A DNA stretch of 64,000 nt from contig NZ_CP039650.1 of the NCBI RefSeq assembly GCF_004923315.1, positions 62,001 to 126,000 of the forward strand. Direction: 5' to 3'. Shown here piece by piece: positions 43,732 to 52,700 of this stretch (the stretch's first letter is position 1; each line of letters starts with the position of its first letter). Source of the DNA: Azospirillum sp. TSA2s. Its GTDB lineage: Bacteria; Pseudomonadota; Alphaproteobacteria; Azospirillales; Azospirillaceae. Made by a program: the position numbers and the translations under genes. The notes under the pieces are model-generated. The model had not been told where the DNA came from, ran no database searches, and saw only the letters and a program-made list of their open reading frames with translations.

Positions 43732-44780
43732 TCGACCGGCTGTTCCGCACCCCCCACCGCTTCGACTTCTTCCAGGCGGTGCGGGTGCTGGAATGGCAGG
43801 CCCGGCGCGATGCGCGCGACCCGCGCAACGCCCGCCGCCACGCCGTGGGCCATGACCATGACCCGCGCGAGGAGGTCGTGCGTCTGCGCGCCGAAACCTC
43901 GCTGACCTTCCCCGGCAATCAGGTGGCGGGGGCGGAGCCGGGCCAGGACGGACGGCCGCCGACAGTGATCGGCGCCTTCATGGGGCTGGTCGGTCCTCTG
44001 GGCGTGCTGCCGCAGCACTACACCGAGATCATGATCCGCTCATTGCGCGAGCGGAACCGGTCTCTGCGCGACTTCTTCGATGTCTTCCATCACCGCAGCT
44101 TCTCGCTGTTCTACCGCGCCTGGGCCAAATACCGGCTGCCGGTGTCCTTCGAGCGTGGGCAAGGCTCGCGCAAGCCCGATCCGGTCAGCACCACGCTGTC
44201 CAGCTTCGTCGGCATCGGCCAGCCGTCGCTGACCAAGCGGCTGGTGGTGGAGGACGAGACGCTCCTGCATTATTCCGGGCTGCTGTCGCGCGGGACCCGT
44301 TCGGCCGTCGATCTGCAGGAGATGCTGTCGGATTTCCTCGGCCGGCCGGTGACGGTGGAGAGCTTCGTCGGCGGCTGGCTGCCGATCGCCGCCGACGGGC
44401 AGACGCGTTTGCCGACGCTGGCCGAACCCGAGGGCCGGCATTGCCGGCTGGGCATCGACGCGCTGGCCGGCGACCGCGCCTGGGACGTCCAGGGCAAGTT
44501 CCGCCTGCGCATCGGTCCGCTGAACCACGACCAGTTCCGCGACTTCATGCCGGAAGGCCGCGAGTTCCGGAAGCTGCAGGATCTGGTCCGCATGTATGTC
44601 GGGCCGGAGCTGGATTTCGAGCTTCAGGTGACGTTGCAGGCGCCGGAGGTGCCGGGCGCCCGGCTGGCTGCCGCGGAGGACGACCGCGACGCCACGCGGC
44701 TGGGCTGGAACGGCTGGGTGCTGCACGCGCCGAGCCCGGTCGAGCGCAAGGACGCGGTGTTTCCGATGCAGGATTTGTGA
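43695..44780 (+). CDS. tssG: T6SS baseplate protein TssG
   Basis: The protein has 361 residues. The start at 43695 (MARPRRQPPASVIDRLFRTP) lies inside the end of tssF; the frame is open further upstream but the family begins here. Motifs are RFDFFQAVRVLEWQARR, VVRLRAETSLTFPGNQV, FMGLVGPLGVLPQHYTEIM, RSLRDFFDVFHHRSFSLFYR and LAGDRAWDVQGKFRLRIGPL. With TssF it makes the wedge around the VgrG hub. A palindromic repeat follows its stop. Confidence 0.94.
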   Translation: MARPRRQPPASVIDRLFRTPHRFDFFQAVRVLEWQARRDARDPRNARRHAVGHDHDPREEVVRLRAETSLTFPGNQVAGAEPGQDGRPPTVIGAFMGLVGPLGVLPQHYTEIMIRSLRERNRSLRDFFDVFHHRSFSLFYRAWAKYRLPVSFERGQGSRKPDPVSTTLSSFVGIGQPSLTKRLVVEDETLLHYSGLLSRGTRSAVDLQEMLSDFLGRPVTVESFVGGWLPIAADGQTRLPTLAEPEGRHCRLGIDALAGDRAWDVQGKFRLRIGPLNHDQFRDFMPEGREFRKLQDLVRMYVGPELDFELQVTLQAPEVPGARLAAAEDDRDATRLGWNGWVLHAPSPVERKDAVFPMQDL

Positions 44781-44792
44781 GTGGTTGCCCGC

Positions 44793-44896
44793 TTGCCCCC
44801 ACCCTCCCGCTTCGCGGGTCCTTCCCTCCCCCGCTTCGCAAGGGAGGGACAGCTTGCCCCCTCCCCCGCCCAGCGGGGGAGGGTCGGGGTGGGGGT
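44793..44896. repeat. Dispersed palindromic repeat, copy 3 (tssG-methyltransferase gap)
   Basis: The stretch starts TTGCCCCCACC and ends GGGGTGGGGGT. It carries the same CCGCCCAGCGGGGGAGGG core and a CCCTCCCCCGCTTCGC hairpin. It occupies most of the 143-bp gap before the methyltransferase gene. It is the least regular of the three copies. Confidence 0.75.
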
Positions 44897-44923
44897 ATCG
44901 GCTTGAGCTGAAACGAGGACCCA

Positions 44924-46465
44924 ATGAGCGACTGGAGCGCCGGCTATGTGTCGGACATCGAATATCTGCCGGGCTTCTACCGTGAACAGGGGCCGGCGCA
45001 TCTGACGCTGAGCTGCCTGATAAACGGCATCGCCCCGCCGTCCACGGCGAACGGGTTTGACTATTGCGAACTCGGCTGCGGCCACGGCACGACGGTGGCG
45101 CTGTTCGCGGCGGCCAACCCGCAGGGGCGGTTCCATGCTGTGGACTTCCACCCCGCCCACATCGCCCGCGCCCGCGATGCCGCCGAGGCGGCCGGCCTGA
45201 CCAACATCAGCTTCCATGAGGCGAGCTTCGCCGAAATGGCCGAGGGCGAGGGGCCGGAGCTGCCGGAGTTCGACTTCGTCACGCTGCACGGCGTCTACAG
45301 CTGGGTCAGCCCGATGAACCGCGGCGCCATCGCGCGCTTCCTGGCGAAGAAGCTGAAGCCGGGCGGGCTGGTCTATGTCAGCTACAACGCCATGCCGGGC
45401 TGGGCGCCGATGATGCCGCTGCAGCGGCTGCTCTACGAATATTCCGGGCTGGTCCACGAGCGCAGCGACCGGCAGGTCAAGGCCGGGCTCGACTTCGCCG
45501 AACAGCTCTACAAGGCCGGCGCCAAGATCCTGGGCGACGAGGCGATGTTCGACAAGCTGCGCGGCGAGACCAAGACGCAGAGCGCCACCGACCAGTCGGT
45601 CTATCTGGCACACGAGTATCTGAACGGCAGCTGGCAGCCGCTCTATCATGTCGATGTCGCGCGCGAACTGGGCGAGGCGAAGCTGACCTATGCCGGCTCG
45701 GCCACCCTGTTCGAGAATTACCCGGACCTCGCCCTGACGCCCGACCAGCGCAAGGCGCTCGACAGCATCGGCGTGCCCAGCCTGCGCGAGACCTTCAAGG
45801 ATTACTGCGTCGGCCGCCCCTTCCGCCGCGACGTCTTCGTGCGCGGCGCCCGGCGCATCAGCGTGGCCAAGCGTGACGCGATGCTGATGGACATGGCGAT
45901 GGCGCTGACAATCCCGCGCGCCGACGCCCGCACCACCATCCAGGTGCCGCTGGGCGAGGCGACGCTGGAAGCCAAGCATTACGAACCGATCTTCGACGCG
46001 CTGGCCGACGGGCCGCGCCGCATCGGCGAGCTGATCGACCTGCCGGAGGTGCGGCGGGCAGGCGGCAACCTGTCGGCGGTGGAGATCGCCGGCATGCTGA
46101 CCGGCTCCAACCAGGCGATCCCGGTGCCGAACCCACCGGAGCGGGTGACGCCGCTGCCGGGCGTGCTGGCCCACAACCGCGCCGCCGCCAACGAACTCGC
46201 CACCAGCGAGGGGCGCAAGAGCAGCGCCTTCGCCGCTTCCATCGGCGGGGCCGGCCTGCATGTCAGCACGATGGAGGCGCTGCTCTATGACGGCCTGTGC
46301 GAAGGCGTGCCGGAGACGCTGGACGCGCTGGTCGGCCACGCGATGCGCCGTCTGGCCGCCCCGGAAAATGCCGACGACGCCAGCCGCAAGGCCATCGCCG
46401 ACAGCATGGACTGGTGCCTGCGCAACAGCCTGCCGGTCTGGCGCAAGCTGGGCGTGATCGGATGA
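44924..46465 (+). CDS. SAM-dependent methyltransferase with C-terminal regulatory domain, within the T6SS operon
   Basis: The protein has 513 residues. The methyltransferase core at about 40-170 shows FDYCELGCGHGTTVALFAA (SAM loop), RFHAVDFHPAHIARARD, FDFVTLHGVYSWVSPMNRGA and LKPGGLVYVSYNAMPGW. The rest fits the methyltransferase regulatory domain (about 200-310, with LAHEYLNGSWQPLYHVDV) and a winged-helix-like tail. It is unrelated to the enzyme at 33595-34698. It sits between tssG and tssJ on the same strand. The substrate is unknown; surface glycan, lipid or a T6SS component are all possible. Confidence 0.87.
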   Translation: MSDWSAGYVSDIEYLPGFYREQGPAHLTLSCLINGIAPPSTANGFDYCELGCGHGTTVALFAAANPQGRFHAVDFHPAHIARARDAAEAAGLTNISFHEASFAEMAEGEGPELPEFDFVTLHGVYSWVSPMNRGAIARFLAKKLKPGGLVYVSYNAMPGWAPMMPLQRLLYEYSGLVHERSDRQVKAGLDFAEQLYKAGAKILGDEAMFDKLRGETKTQSATDQSVYLAHEYLNGSWQPLYHVDVARELGEAKLTYAGSATLFENYPDLALTPDQRKALDSIGVPSLRETFKDYCVGRPFRRDVFVRGARRISVAKRDAMLMDMAMALTIPRADARTTIQVPLGEATLEAKHYEPIFDALADGPRRIGELIDLPEVRRAGGNLSAVEIAGMLTGSNQAIPVPNPPERVTPLPGVLAHNRAAANELATSEGRKSSAFAASIGGAGLHVSTMEALLYDGLCEGVPETLDALVGHAMRRLAAPENADDASRKAIADSMDWCLRNSLPVWRKLGVIG

Positions 46466-46487
46466 CAGGGGCCGGTTGGGACGGGCG

Positions 46488-47240
46488 TCAGCCCGGCGGC
46501 ATCGCTCCGGCACGGGCGTCCTGCATGGGACGCTGTTCCGCCTGATGCCGCCACGCCATCGCTTCGTCCTCATCCTCCGCGCCGCTTTCCTCCGCGCCAC
46601 CGGCCCAGGCCGGGACGACGGTCTGGCGCAGCTCGGCCAACGCGACCAGCGCTTCGCGGTCGCCGGCCGCGGCGGCGGCCTGCAGCCAGAGCGCGGCTTC
46701 GGCGGCATTGCGCTCCAAGCCGACGCCCTCGCGCAGGCAGAGGCCCAGGCGGTACTGGGCGGCGGGGTGGCCCTGTTCGGCGGCGGCGCGCAGCCAGCGC
46801 ACCGCCTCGACCTCGTCGCGGTCGACGCCGCGGCCGTCGAGCAGGAGAAGGGCGAGGTTCACCTGGGCGGGGGCCGAATGCTGCAGAGCGGCCAGCCGGT
46901 ACCACAACGCCGCCTTGGCCGGGTCGCACGGCACGCCGGCGCCATGTTCATGCATGAAGCCCAGGTTGTTCTGCGCCCCGACATCGCCCTTGGCGGCGGC
47001 ACGGCGGTACCAGGACACCGCCCGGCGCGGGTCGGGCGGCACGCCGATGCCGTTGGCGAGCAGGAAGGCCAGCATGGTCTGCGCCGCGACATGGCCCTGA
47101 CGGGCCGCGCGCCGGTACCAGGGCACGGAAGCGACGACATCGGACGTTCGCAGCATCTCCGCCAGCCGGTACTGCGCGTCGCTGTCGCCCAGTTCTGCTC
47201 TCATCCGGGTCCAAAGCGTGGGCATGGCAAGCGTGGACAT
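46488..47240 (-). CDS. Sel1-repeat protein inside the T6SS cluster
   Basis: The protein has 250 residues made of about six Sel1-type TPR repeats, for example GDSDAQYRLAEML, GHVAAQTMLAFLLANGIGVP, GDVGAQNNLGFMHEHGAGVP and GHPAAQYRLGLCLREGVGLE. No signal peptide is evident. It is convergent with the methyltransferase and divergent from tssJ, so it has its own promoter within 47241-47483. Sel1 proteins act as scaffolds and some are immunity or adaptor proteins in T6SS loci; the role here is open. Confidence 0.85.
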   Translation of the reverse strand: MSTLAMPTLWTRMRAELGDSDAQYRLAEMLRTSDVVASVPWYRRAARQGHVAAQTMLAFLLANGIGVPPDPRRAVSWYRRAAAKGDVGAQNNLGFMHEHGAGVPCDPAKAALWYRLAALQHSAPAQVNLALLLLDGRGVDRDEVEAVRWLRAAAEQGHPAAQYRLGLCLREGVGLERNAAEAALWLQAAAAAGDREALVALAELRQTVVPAWAGGAEESGAEDEDEAMAWRHQAEQRPMQDARAGAMPPG

Positions 47241-47483
47241 GGCGCCGTTACCTTCGTCAATTGTCCCCCGGGGATCCGCAACACGAACAGCGCGCGAACC
47301 GGCTTTATTCCATTCGCCGCTTCGTTGTGGACCGTCCCGTCGCCCCGAGTCTGTCCCGCTGGCGGTCCCGGTTCAACCTCTCCAGCCGGCGGTCGAGGAA
47401 TTGTCACGCCGGCGCCTTTGGTTAGGGATGACCATCCGTTCGCGCCCTGCTATACCCGAACGTATAAGGGGAAAGGTGTGGTG

Positions 47484-48197
47484 ATGCAGAGGATTGCCGG
47501 CTGGATGCGGATCCGGAAGACGATATGGTCCGCTGCCGCCCTGGCCGCAGCGCTGGCGCTGGCCGCCTGCTCCTCCGCCCCGAAGCCGCCGCCGCCGACC
47601 ACCATCCGGCTGACGGTGGTGGGGGCGAAGGCGCTGAACCCCGATCCCAGCGGCCGGCCGTCGCCCGTGATGCTGCGGCTCTACCAGCTCGGCCCCAGCG
47701 ACGCCTTCGCCAACGCCGATTTCTTCCAGGTCATGGACCAGGACAAGGCGACGCTCGGCCCCACCCTGCTCGACCGGCAGGAACTTGCGGTGCAGCCCGA
47801 CGGCCGGCAGACCGTGACGATCCAGCCCAAGCCGGACGTCAAGACGCTGGCCATTGCCGCCGCCTTCCGCGCCTATGAGGAAGCCGGCTGGCGCGCCCTG
47901 CAGCCGGTGGAGCCGAACAAGGCGAACAATTTCGTCCTGACCGCCAAGGGCAGCACCATCACGCTGGTCCGGCAGGATGGCGAGGACGGCGACGCCACAG
48001 CCGCCGACGGCGAGGACGAGGGCGACAAACCCGACGCGGAAAAGCCAGCTGCGGACAAGCCCGCCGCTGAAAAGCCGGATGCCGAAAAGCCGAAGGCGGA
48101 AAAGCCCAGCGCCGAAAAGGCTGAACCCGCGCCGAAGATCTCCACCGACCAGCCACCCGTTGCCAAGCACAACCTGATCATGAAGGGGCCGTCATGA
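47484..48197 (+). CDS. tssJ: T6SS outer-membrane lipoprotein TssJ with a repetitive acidic-basic tail
   Basis: The protein has 237 residues. A lipoprotein signal ends in the lipobox LAAC (Cys29). The transthyretin-like domain follows: TIRLTVVGAKALNPDPSGRP, VMLRLYQLGPSDAFANADFF, LDRQELAVQPDGRQTV and KTLAIAAAFRAYEEAGW. From about residue 185 the protein adds a low-complexity tail of repeated AEKP/ADKP units, which standard TssJ lacks. TssJ anchors the TssL/TssM complex to the outer membrane. The ATG at 47484 has GGAAAGG upstream; its stop overlaps tssL by 4 bp. Confidence 0.92.
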   Translation: MQRIAGWMRIRKTIWSAAALAAALALAACSSAPKPPPPTTIRLTVVGAKALNPDPSGRPSPVMLRLYQLGPSDAFANADFFQVMDQDKATLGPTLLDRQELAVQPDGRQTVTIQPKPDVKTLAIAAAFRAYEEAGWRALQPVEPNKANNFVLTAKGSTITLVRQDGEDGDATAADGEDEGDKPDAEKPAADKPAAEKPDAEKPKAEKPSAEKAEPAPKISTDQPPVAKHNLIMKGPS

Positions 48198-49714
48198 GCG
48201 TCCGGCCGCCGCCCGACAAGAACCCGTTCGACGAACCGGACGACATCGACGCCACGGTGATGCAGCCGATGGCGTTCCAGCGCCCGGCCGCGCCGGCCGG
48301 CGGTCCTGCCGCCAATCCGGCGGCCGGGTTGGTGCCGCCCGCCTTCGGCCAGGGTGCTGCGTCCTACGCCCCGTCCCCCGCGCCGGCAGCCTTCTCGCCG
48401 CCCGCCTTCGCGTCGGCCAAGCCATCCACTCCGGCGGCTTCCGCCCCTGCCGCCTCCGGCTTTGCTCCATTCTCTCCCGGTTTCCGGCCGCTCGACGATG
48501 CGACGCTGGCGGCGCTGACCGCGGTCAGCGACAACCCGCTGGTCACCGCCGCCGCCCCCATCCTGGCGACGGTGGTGCGGCTGCGCGACCTGCCCCAGCA
48601 CCGCGACGTGGAGTCCCTGCGCGAGCGGGTGATCGCGGAGATGCAGCGGTTCGAGGCAGCGACGGTGCGCGCCGGGCTGCCTGCCGCCCAGATCCGCAGC
48701 GCCGGCTATGCGTTGTGCGCGACGGTGGACGACGTGGTGCTGGCGACCTCCTGGGGCAACCAGAGCCTGTGGGCACACAAGAGCATGGTCTCCACCATCC
48801 AGAAGGAGACCTGGGGCGGCGAGCGCTTCTTCGACCTGCTCGACCAGATGGCCGAGGCGCCCGACCGCCACCTGATGGAGCTGGAACTTTACTACCTCTG
48901 CGTTTCGCTGGGGTTCGAGGGGAAGTACCGCGTTCTGCCGCGCGGCTATAGCGATCTGGCGAAGCTGCGCGACCGGCTGTACCGCGTCATCCGCAAACAG
49001 CGCGGCGAGGCGGAGCGCGACCTGTCGCCCCACTGGCGTGGGCAGGCCGACGGCTTCCGTCCGCTGGCGGCCACCATCCCGCTATGGGTTCCGGCGGTGG
49101 TGATCGTGGCGCTGCTGGCGGCGCTCTATGCCTGGTTCGTCTTCGCGCTCGCCGACCAGTCCGATGCCGCCTACCGCCGCTTGGCCGGGCTGATCCCGGA
49201 CAAGCCTGTGCAGGTCGTGCGGATCGAGGCGCCGGCCACCCTGCCCGCCCCGCCACCCAGCCGGACCGTGGCCGACCGCGTCGCCGCGGCGCTGGCCGCC
49301 GACATCAAGGCGGGGCTGGTCGAGGTCAGCGGCGGCACCGATGGCCGCGTGCTGGTTCGCACCCGCCTGAACGTCTTCGCATCGGGGAGCGACCGCATCG
49401 AACTGCGCTATGTCGAGCTGTTCAAGCATGTTGCCGAGGCGCTGCGCTCCGAAAAGGGCCGCATCGCCGTGATCGGCAACACCGACAGCGTCGCCATCCG
49501 TTCGCTGCGCTTCCCGTCCAACCAGGAATTGTCGGAAGCGCGGGCCGACAAGGTGCAGCGGCTGATGACCGAGATTCTGGGCGCCGACGCCGCGAAGGAC
49601 GGTGGAAGCCGCCTGAGCGCCGAAGGGCGCGGCGACACCGACCCGATCGCCCCCAACACGACGGCGGAGGGCCGGCAAGCCAACCGGCGCGTCGACATCG
49701 TGCTGGCGCCCTGA
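48194..49714 (+). CDS. tssL: T6SS membrane protein TssL (DotU/IcmH) with OmpA-like domain
   Basis: The protein has 506 residues. A Pro/Ala-rich cytosolic tail of about 100 residues precedes the DotU domain (PLVTAAAPILATVVRLRDLP, GYALCATVDDVVLATSWG, LELYYLCVSLGFEGKYRVLP). One TM segment is at about 295-320. The periplasmic C-terminus is an OmpA-like peptidoglycan-binding domain (IAVIGNTDSVAIRS, LSEARADKVQRLM, LSAEGRGDTDPIAPN, ANRRVDIVL). It anchors the membrane complex to the cell wall. The start overlaps tssJ and tssM follows after 17 bp. Confidence 0.95.
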   Translation: MSVRPPPDKNPFDEPDDIDATVMQPMAFQRPAAPAGGPAANPAAGLVPPAFGQGAASYAPSPAPAAFSPPAFASAKPSTPAASAPAASGFAPFSPGFRPLDDATLAALTAVSDNPLVTAAAPILATVVRLRDLPQHRDVESLRERVIAEMQRFEAATVRAGLPAAQIRSAGYALCATVDDVVLATSWGNQSLWAHKSMVSTIQKETWGGERFFDLLDQMAEAPDRHLMELELYYLCVSLGFEGKYRVLPRGYSDLAKLRDRLYRVIRKQRGEAERDLSPHWRGQADGFRPLAATIPLWVPAVVIVALLAALYAWFVFALADQSDAAYRRLAGLIPDKPVQVVRIEAPATLPAPPPSRTVADRVAAALAADIKAGLVEVSGGTDGRVLVRTRLNVFASGSDRIELRYVELFKHVAEALRSEKGRIAVIGNTDSVAIRSLRFPSNQELSEARADKVQRLMTEILGADAAKDGGSRLSAEGRGDTDPIAPNTTAEGRQANRRVDIVLAP

Positions 49715-49731
49715 CCGATGGCGAAACACCG

Positions 49732-52700
49732 ATGCTGAAATCCATCCTCTCCGCCCTGACCTCCCGCTGGTTCCTGACGCTGGTCGCGGCGCTGTGCCTG
49801 GGCGCCATCGTCTGGTTCCTCGGACCGCTCGTCGCCGTGTCCGGCGCCTTCCCGCTGGAGGATGCGACCATCCGGCTGGCGGTGGTGTTCGGCATCCTGC
49901 TGGTGTGGGCGCTGGCGATGCAATGGTCGCTGTACCGCCACCGCAGCGCCAACGACCGCATGGTGCAGGCACTGACCAAGGCGACGCCAGCCGCCAAGGG
50001 CGATCCCGATTCCGAAGCTGTCGGCCAGGAGACCGACCTGCTGCGCGGCCGGCTGCGCGAGGCGCTGGACCAGCTGCGCAAGGCGCGCTTCGGCGGCAAA
50101 TGGGGGCAGCGCTATCTCTACCAACTGCCCTGGTATCTCCTGATCGGCGCGCCGGGGGCGGGCAAGACGACGGCACTCGCCAACTCCGGCCTGCGCTTCC
50201 CGCTGGCCGCGGAGATGGGGCGGGCGGCGCTGCGCGACGTCGGCGGCACCCGCAATTGCGACTGGTGGTTCACCGACGAGGCGGTGCTGATCGATACCGC
50301 CGGCCGCTACATCACCCAGGACAGCCAGCCGGCCATCGACGGCAAGGTGTGGAAGAACTTCATCGCCCTGCTGAAGCGCCACCGCCCGCGCCAGCCGGTC
50401 AACGGCATCCTGCTGGCCGTCAGCCTCGCCGAGCTTGCCGCCTGGAGCGAGCCGGAGCGCAAGGGTCATGCCGAACAGCTGAAGCTGCGGCTGAAGGAGC
50501 TGCGCGGACAGGTTGGATCGCGCGTGCCAGTCTATGTGCTGCTGACCAAGGCCGACCTGATCGCCGGCTTCGCCGAGTTCTTCGACGACCTCAGCCGCGA
50601 GGAGCGCGAACAGGTCTGGGGCGTCACCTTCCCGCTGGACGACGGCAGGAAGGGCGACGACGCCCCGGTCTATCGTTTCGGCGAGGAGTTCGACGCGCTG
50701 ACCGGGCGGATCGCCCGCCGTGTGCTGGATCGCGTCCATGGCGAATCCGACATTCAGCGCCGGTCGCTCGACACCCTGTTCCCGGCGCAGATCGCCGCGC
50801 TGAAGCCGGCCATCGCCGACCTGCTGATGGTGATCTTCGAGCCCAACCGCTACGAGGAGCGGGCGCTGCTGCGCGGTGTCTATCTGACCAGCGGCACCCA
50901 GGACGGCGCGCCGGTGGACCGGCTGTCGGAAATGGTGGCGGGGTCCTTCGGGCTGGAGCGGCCGGTGCTGCCGGCGGCCAGCGGCGGGCGCAGCTTCTTC
51001 CTGACGCGCACATTGCGCGAGGTGGTGTTCGCCGAGGCCGGGCTGGTCGGCGCCGACAGCGGGCTGGAGCGGCGGCGGCGCCTGCTGCGCAGCGGAGCGA
51101 TGGCGGCGATGCTGCTGGCCGGGCTGGCGGTCGCCGCCTTCTGGGCGAACAGCTTCGTCGGAAACACTGCTCTGGTCGCCGGGGTCGATGCCGCCGCCGC
51201 CAAGGCTCAGGCCGAGCTGGAGCCGCTCGCCGTCGCGCCGCGGTCGCTGACCAAGGTGGACGACACCGATTTCATCACCATCGTGCCGCCGCTGAACACG
51301 CTACGCGCCATCCCCGCCGGCTGGACCGAACCGCCGCCGCTGGAGATGACCGGCGGCCTCTATCAGGGCGACCGGCTGGGGCGGCAGAGCGGGACGGTCT
51401 ATGGCCGGGCGCTGAACGCCGTGCTGCTGCCGCGTGTCTTCCTGCGGGTGGAAGGGCAGCTGCGCCACGAGCGCGGCCGGCCCGAATACCTGTTCCAGGC
51501 GCTGAAGGTCTATCTGATGCTGGCCGGCAAGGGGCCGATGGACAAGGCACTGGTGTCGGAATGGATGGCGCTCGACTGGATGGCGTCGCTGCCCGGCCCC
51601 GCCTATGACGGCATCCGGCGCGACCTGCGCACCCATCTCGACGCCATGCTGGCCGCGCCGCTGCCCGCCATGCCGCCGGACGAGGCGCTGGTCGAGGAGG
51701 CACGTCAGAGCCTGACCAACTATCCGCTGGCCGAACGCGGCTTTGCCATCCTGCGCGACCGTCCGGAGATCCAGGCGCTGGCCGACTGGCGGTTGGTCGA
51801 CAATGCCGGGCCGCTGGCCGGGCGGGTGCTGATCCGCCCGTCGGGCAAGCCGCTGTCGGACGGCGTCCCCGGCCTCTACACCTATGACGGCTTCCACAAG
51901 GCGGTGCTGCCGGCGCTTCCCAAGGTCGCCAAGGCGCTGGTGGCCGAGAACTGGGTGCTGGGCCAGCCGAGCAGCGGACCGCAGGCCCTCGCCAGCGCGC
52001 AGCGTCTGGAACAGGGCATCCTCGCCGTCTATCTGGACCGCTACGCCCGCCAGTGGGACGAGATGCTGGGCGACGTGGTGATCGTGCCGCTGCGCAGCCT
52101 CAACCAGGCCGCCGACGTGCTGAACACGCTGTCCGGCCCGCAATCGCCGCTGAAGCTGTGGCTGACCGCCATGGTTCGGCAGACCACGCTGGCGCCCGGC
52201 CCGGCCGACAAGCTCAATGGCGACAAACCGGCGGACGGCAAGGGACCGGTCGCCGGCGGTCCGCTGGCCGGGGTGGCGCAGCAGGCGCAGGCGGGTGAGA
52301 AGGCGGTGGACTCCACCGGGACCAACGCCGCCTATCTGGCGCGGCTGGCCGGCGTCTCGCTCCAGCCGGAGGGTCCGCCGCCGGGCCAGCCGATCAACGA
52401 CCATTTCAAGGCTCTGCGCGAACTGGTGCAGGGCGAAGGCGGCGCACCGCCGAAGCTGGACGAGTCACTGAAGTTGCTGGGCGAACTGTATCAGCAGATC
52501 GCGCGGGCCGCCAACGCGCCCGACCAGAACGGCGCGCTGCTGGCCGGTCTGGCCGGTGGTGGCGACAAGGGTGCGGTGGCGGCCCAGCTGCGCACTCTCG
52601 CCCGCGACCTGCCCGACCCGTTCGGCGGCATGGTCGCCACCGTGGCGCAGAGCGCGGCGACGGTCAGCGCCGGCGGTGCGCGGACGCAGATCAACAGGGC

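Noticed and set aside
30018-44896. Possible CRISPR array from the repeated GC-rich palindromes
   Set aside because: Only three copies, separated by kilobases of genes, imperfect and palindromic; no regular spacers and no cas genes.
49084-49731. Longer N-terminus for TssM reaching into tssL
   Set aside because: The upstream part is a shadow frame of tssL; the family starts with the membrane segment just after the ATG at 49732.
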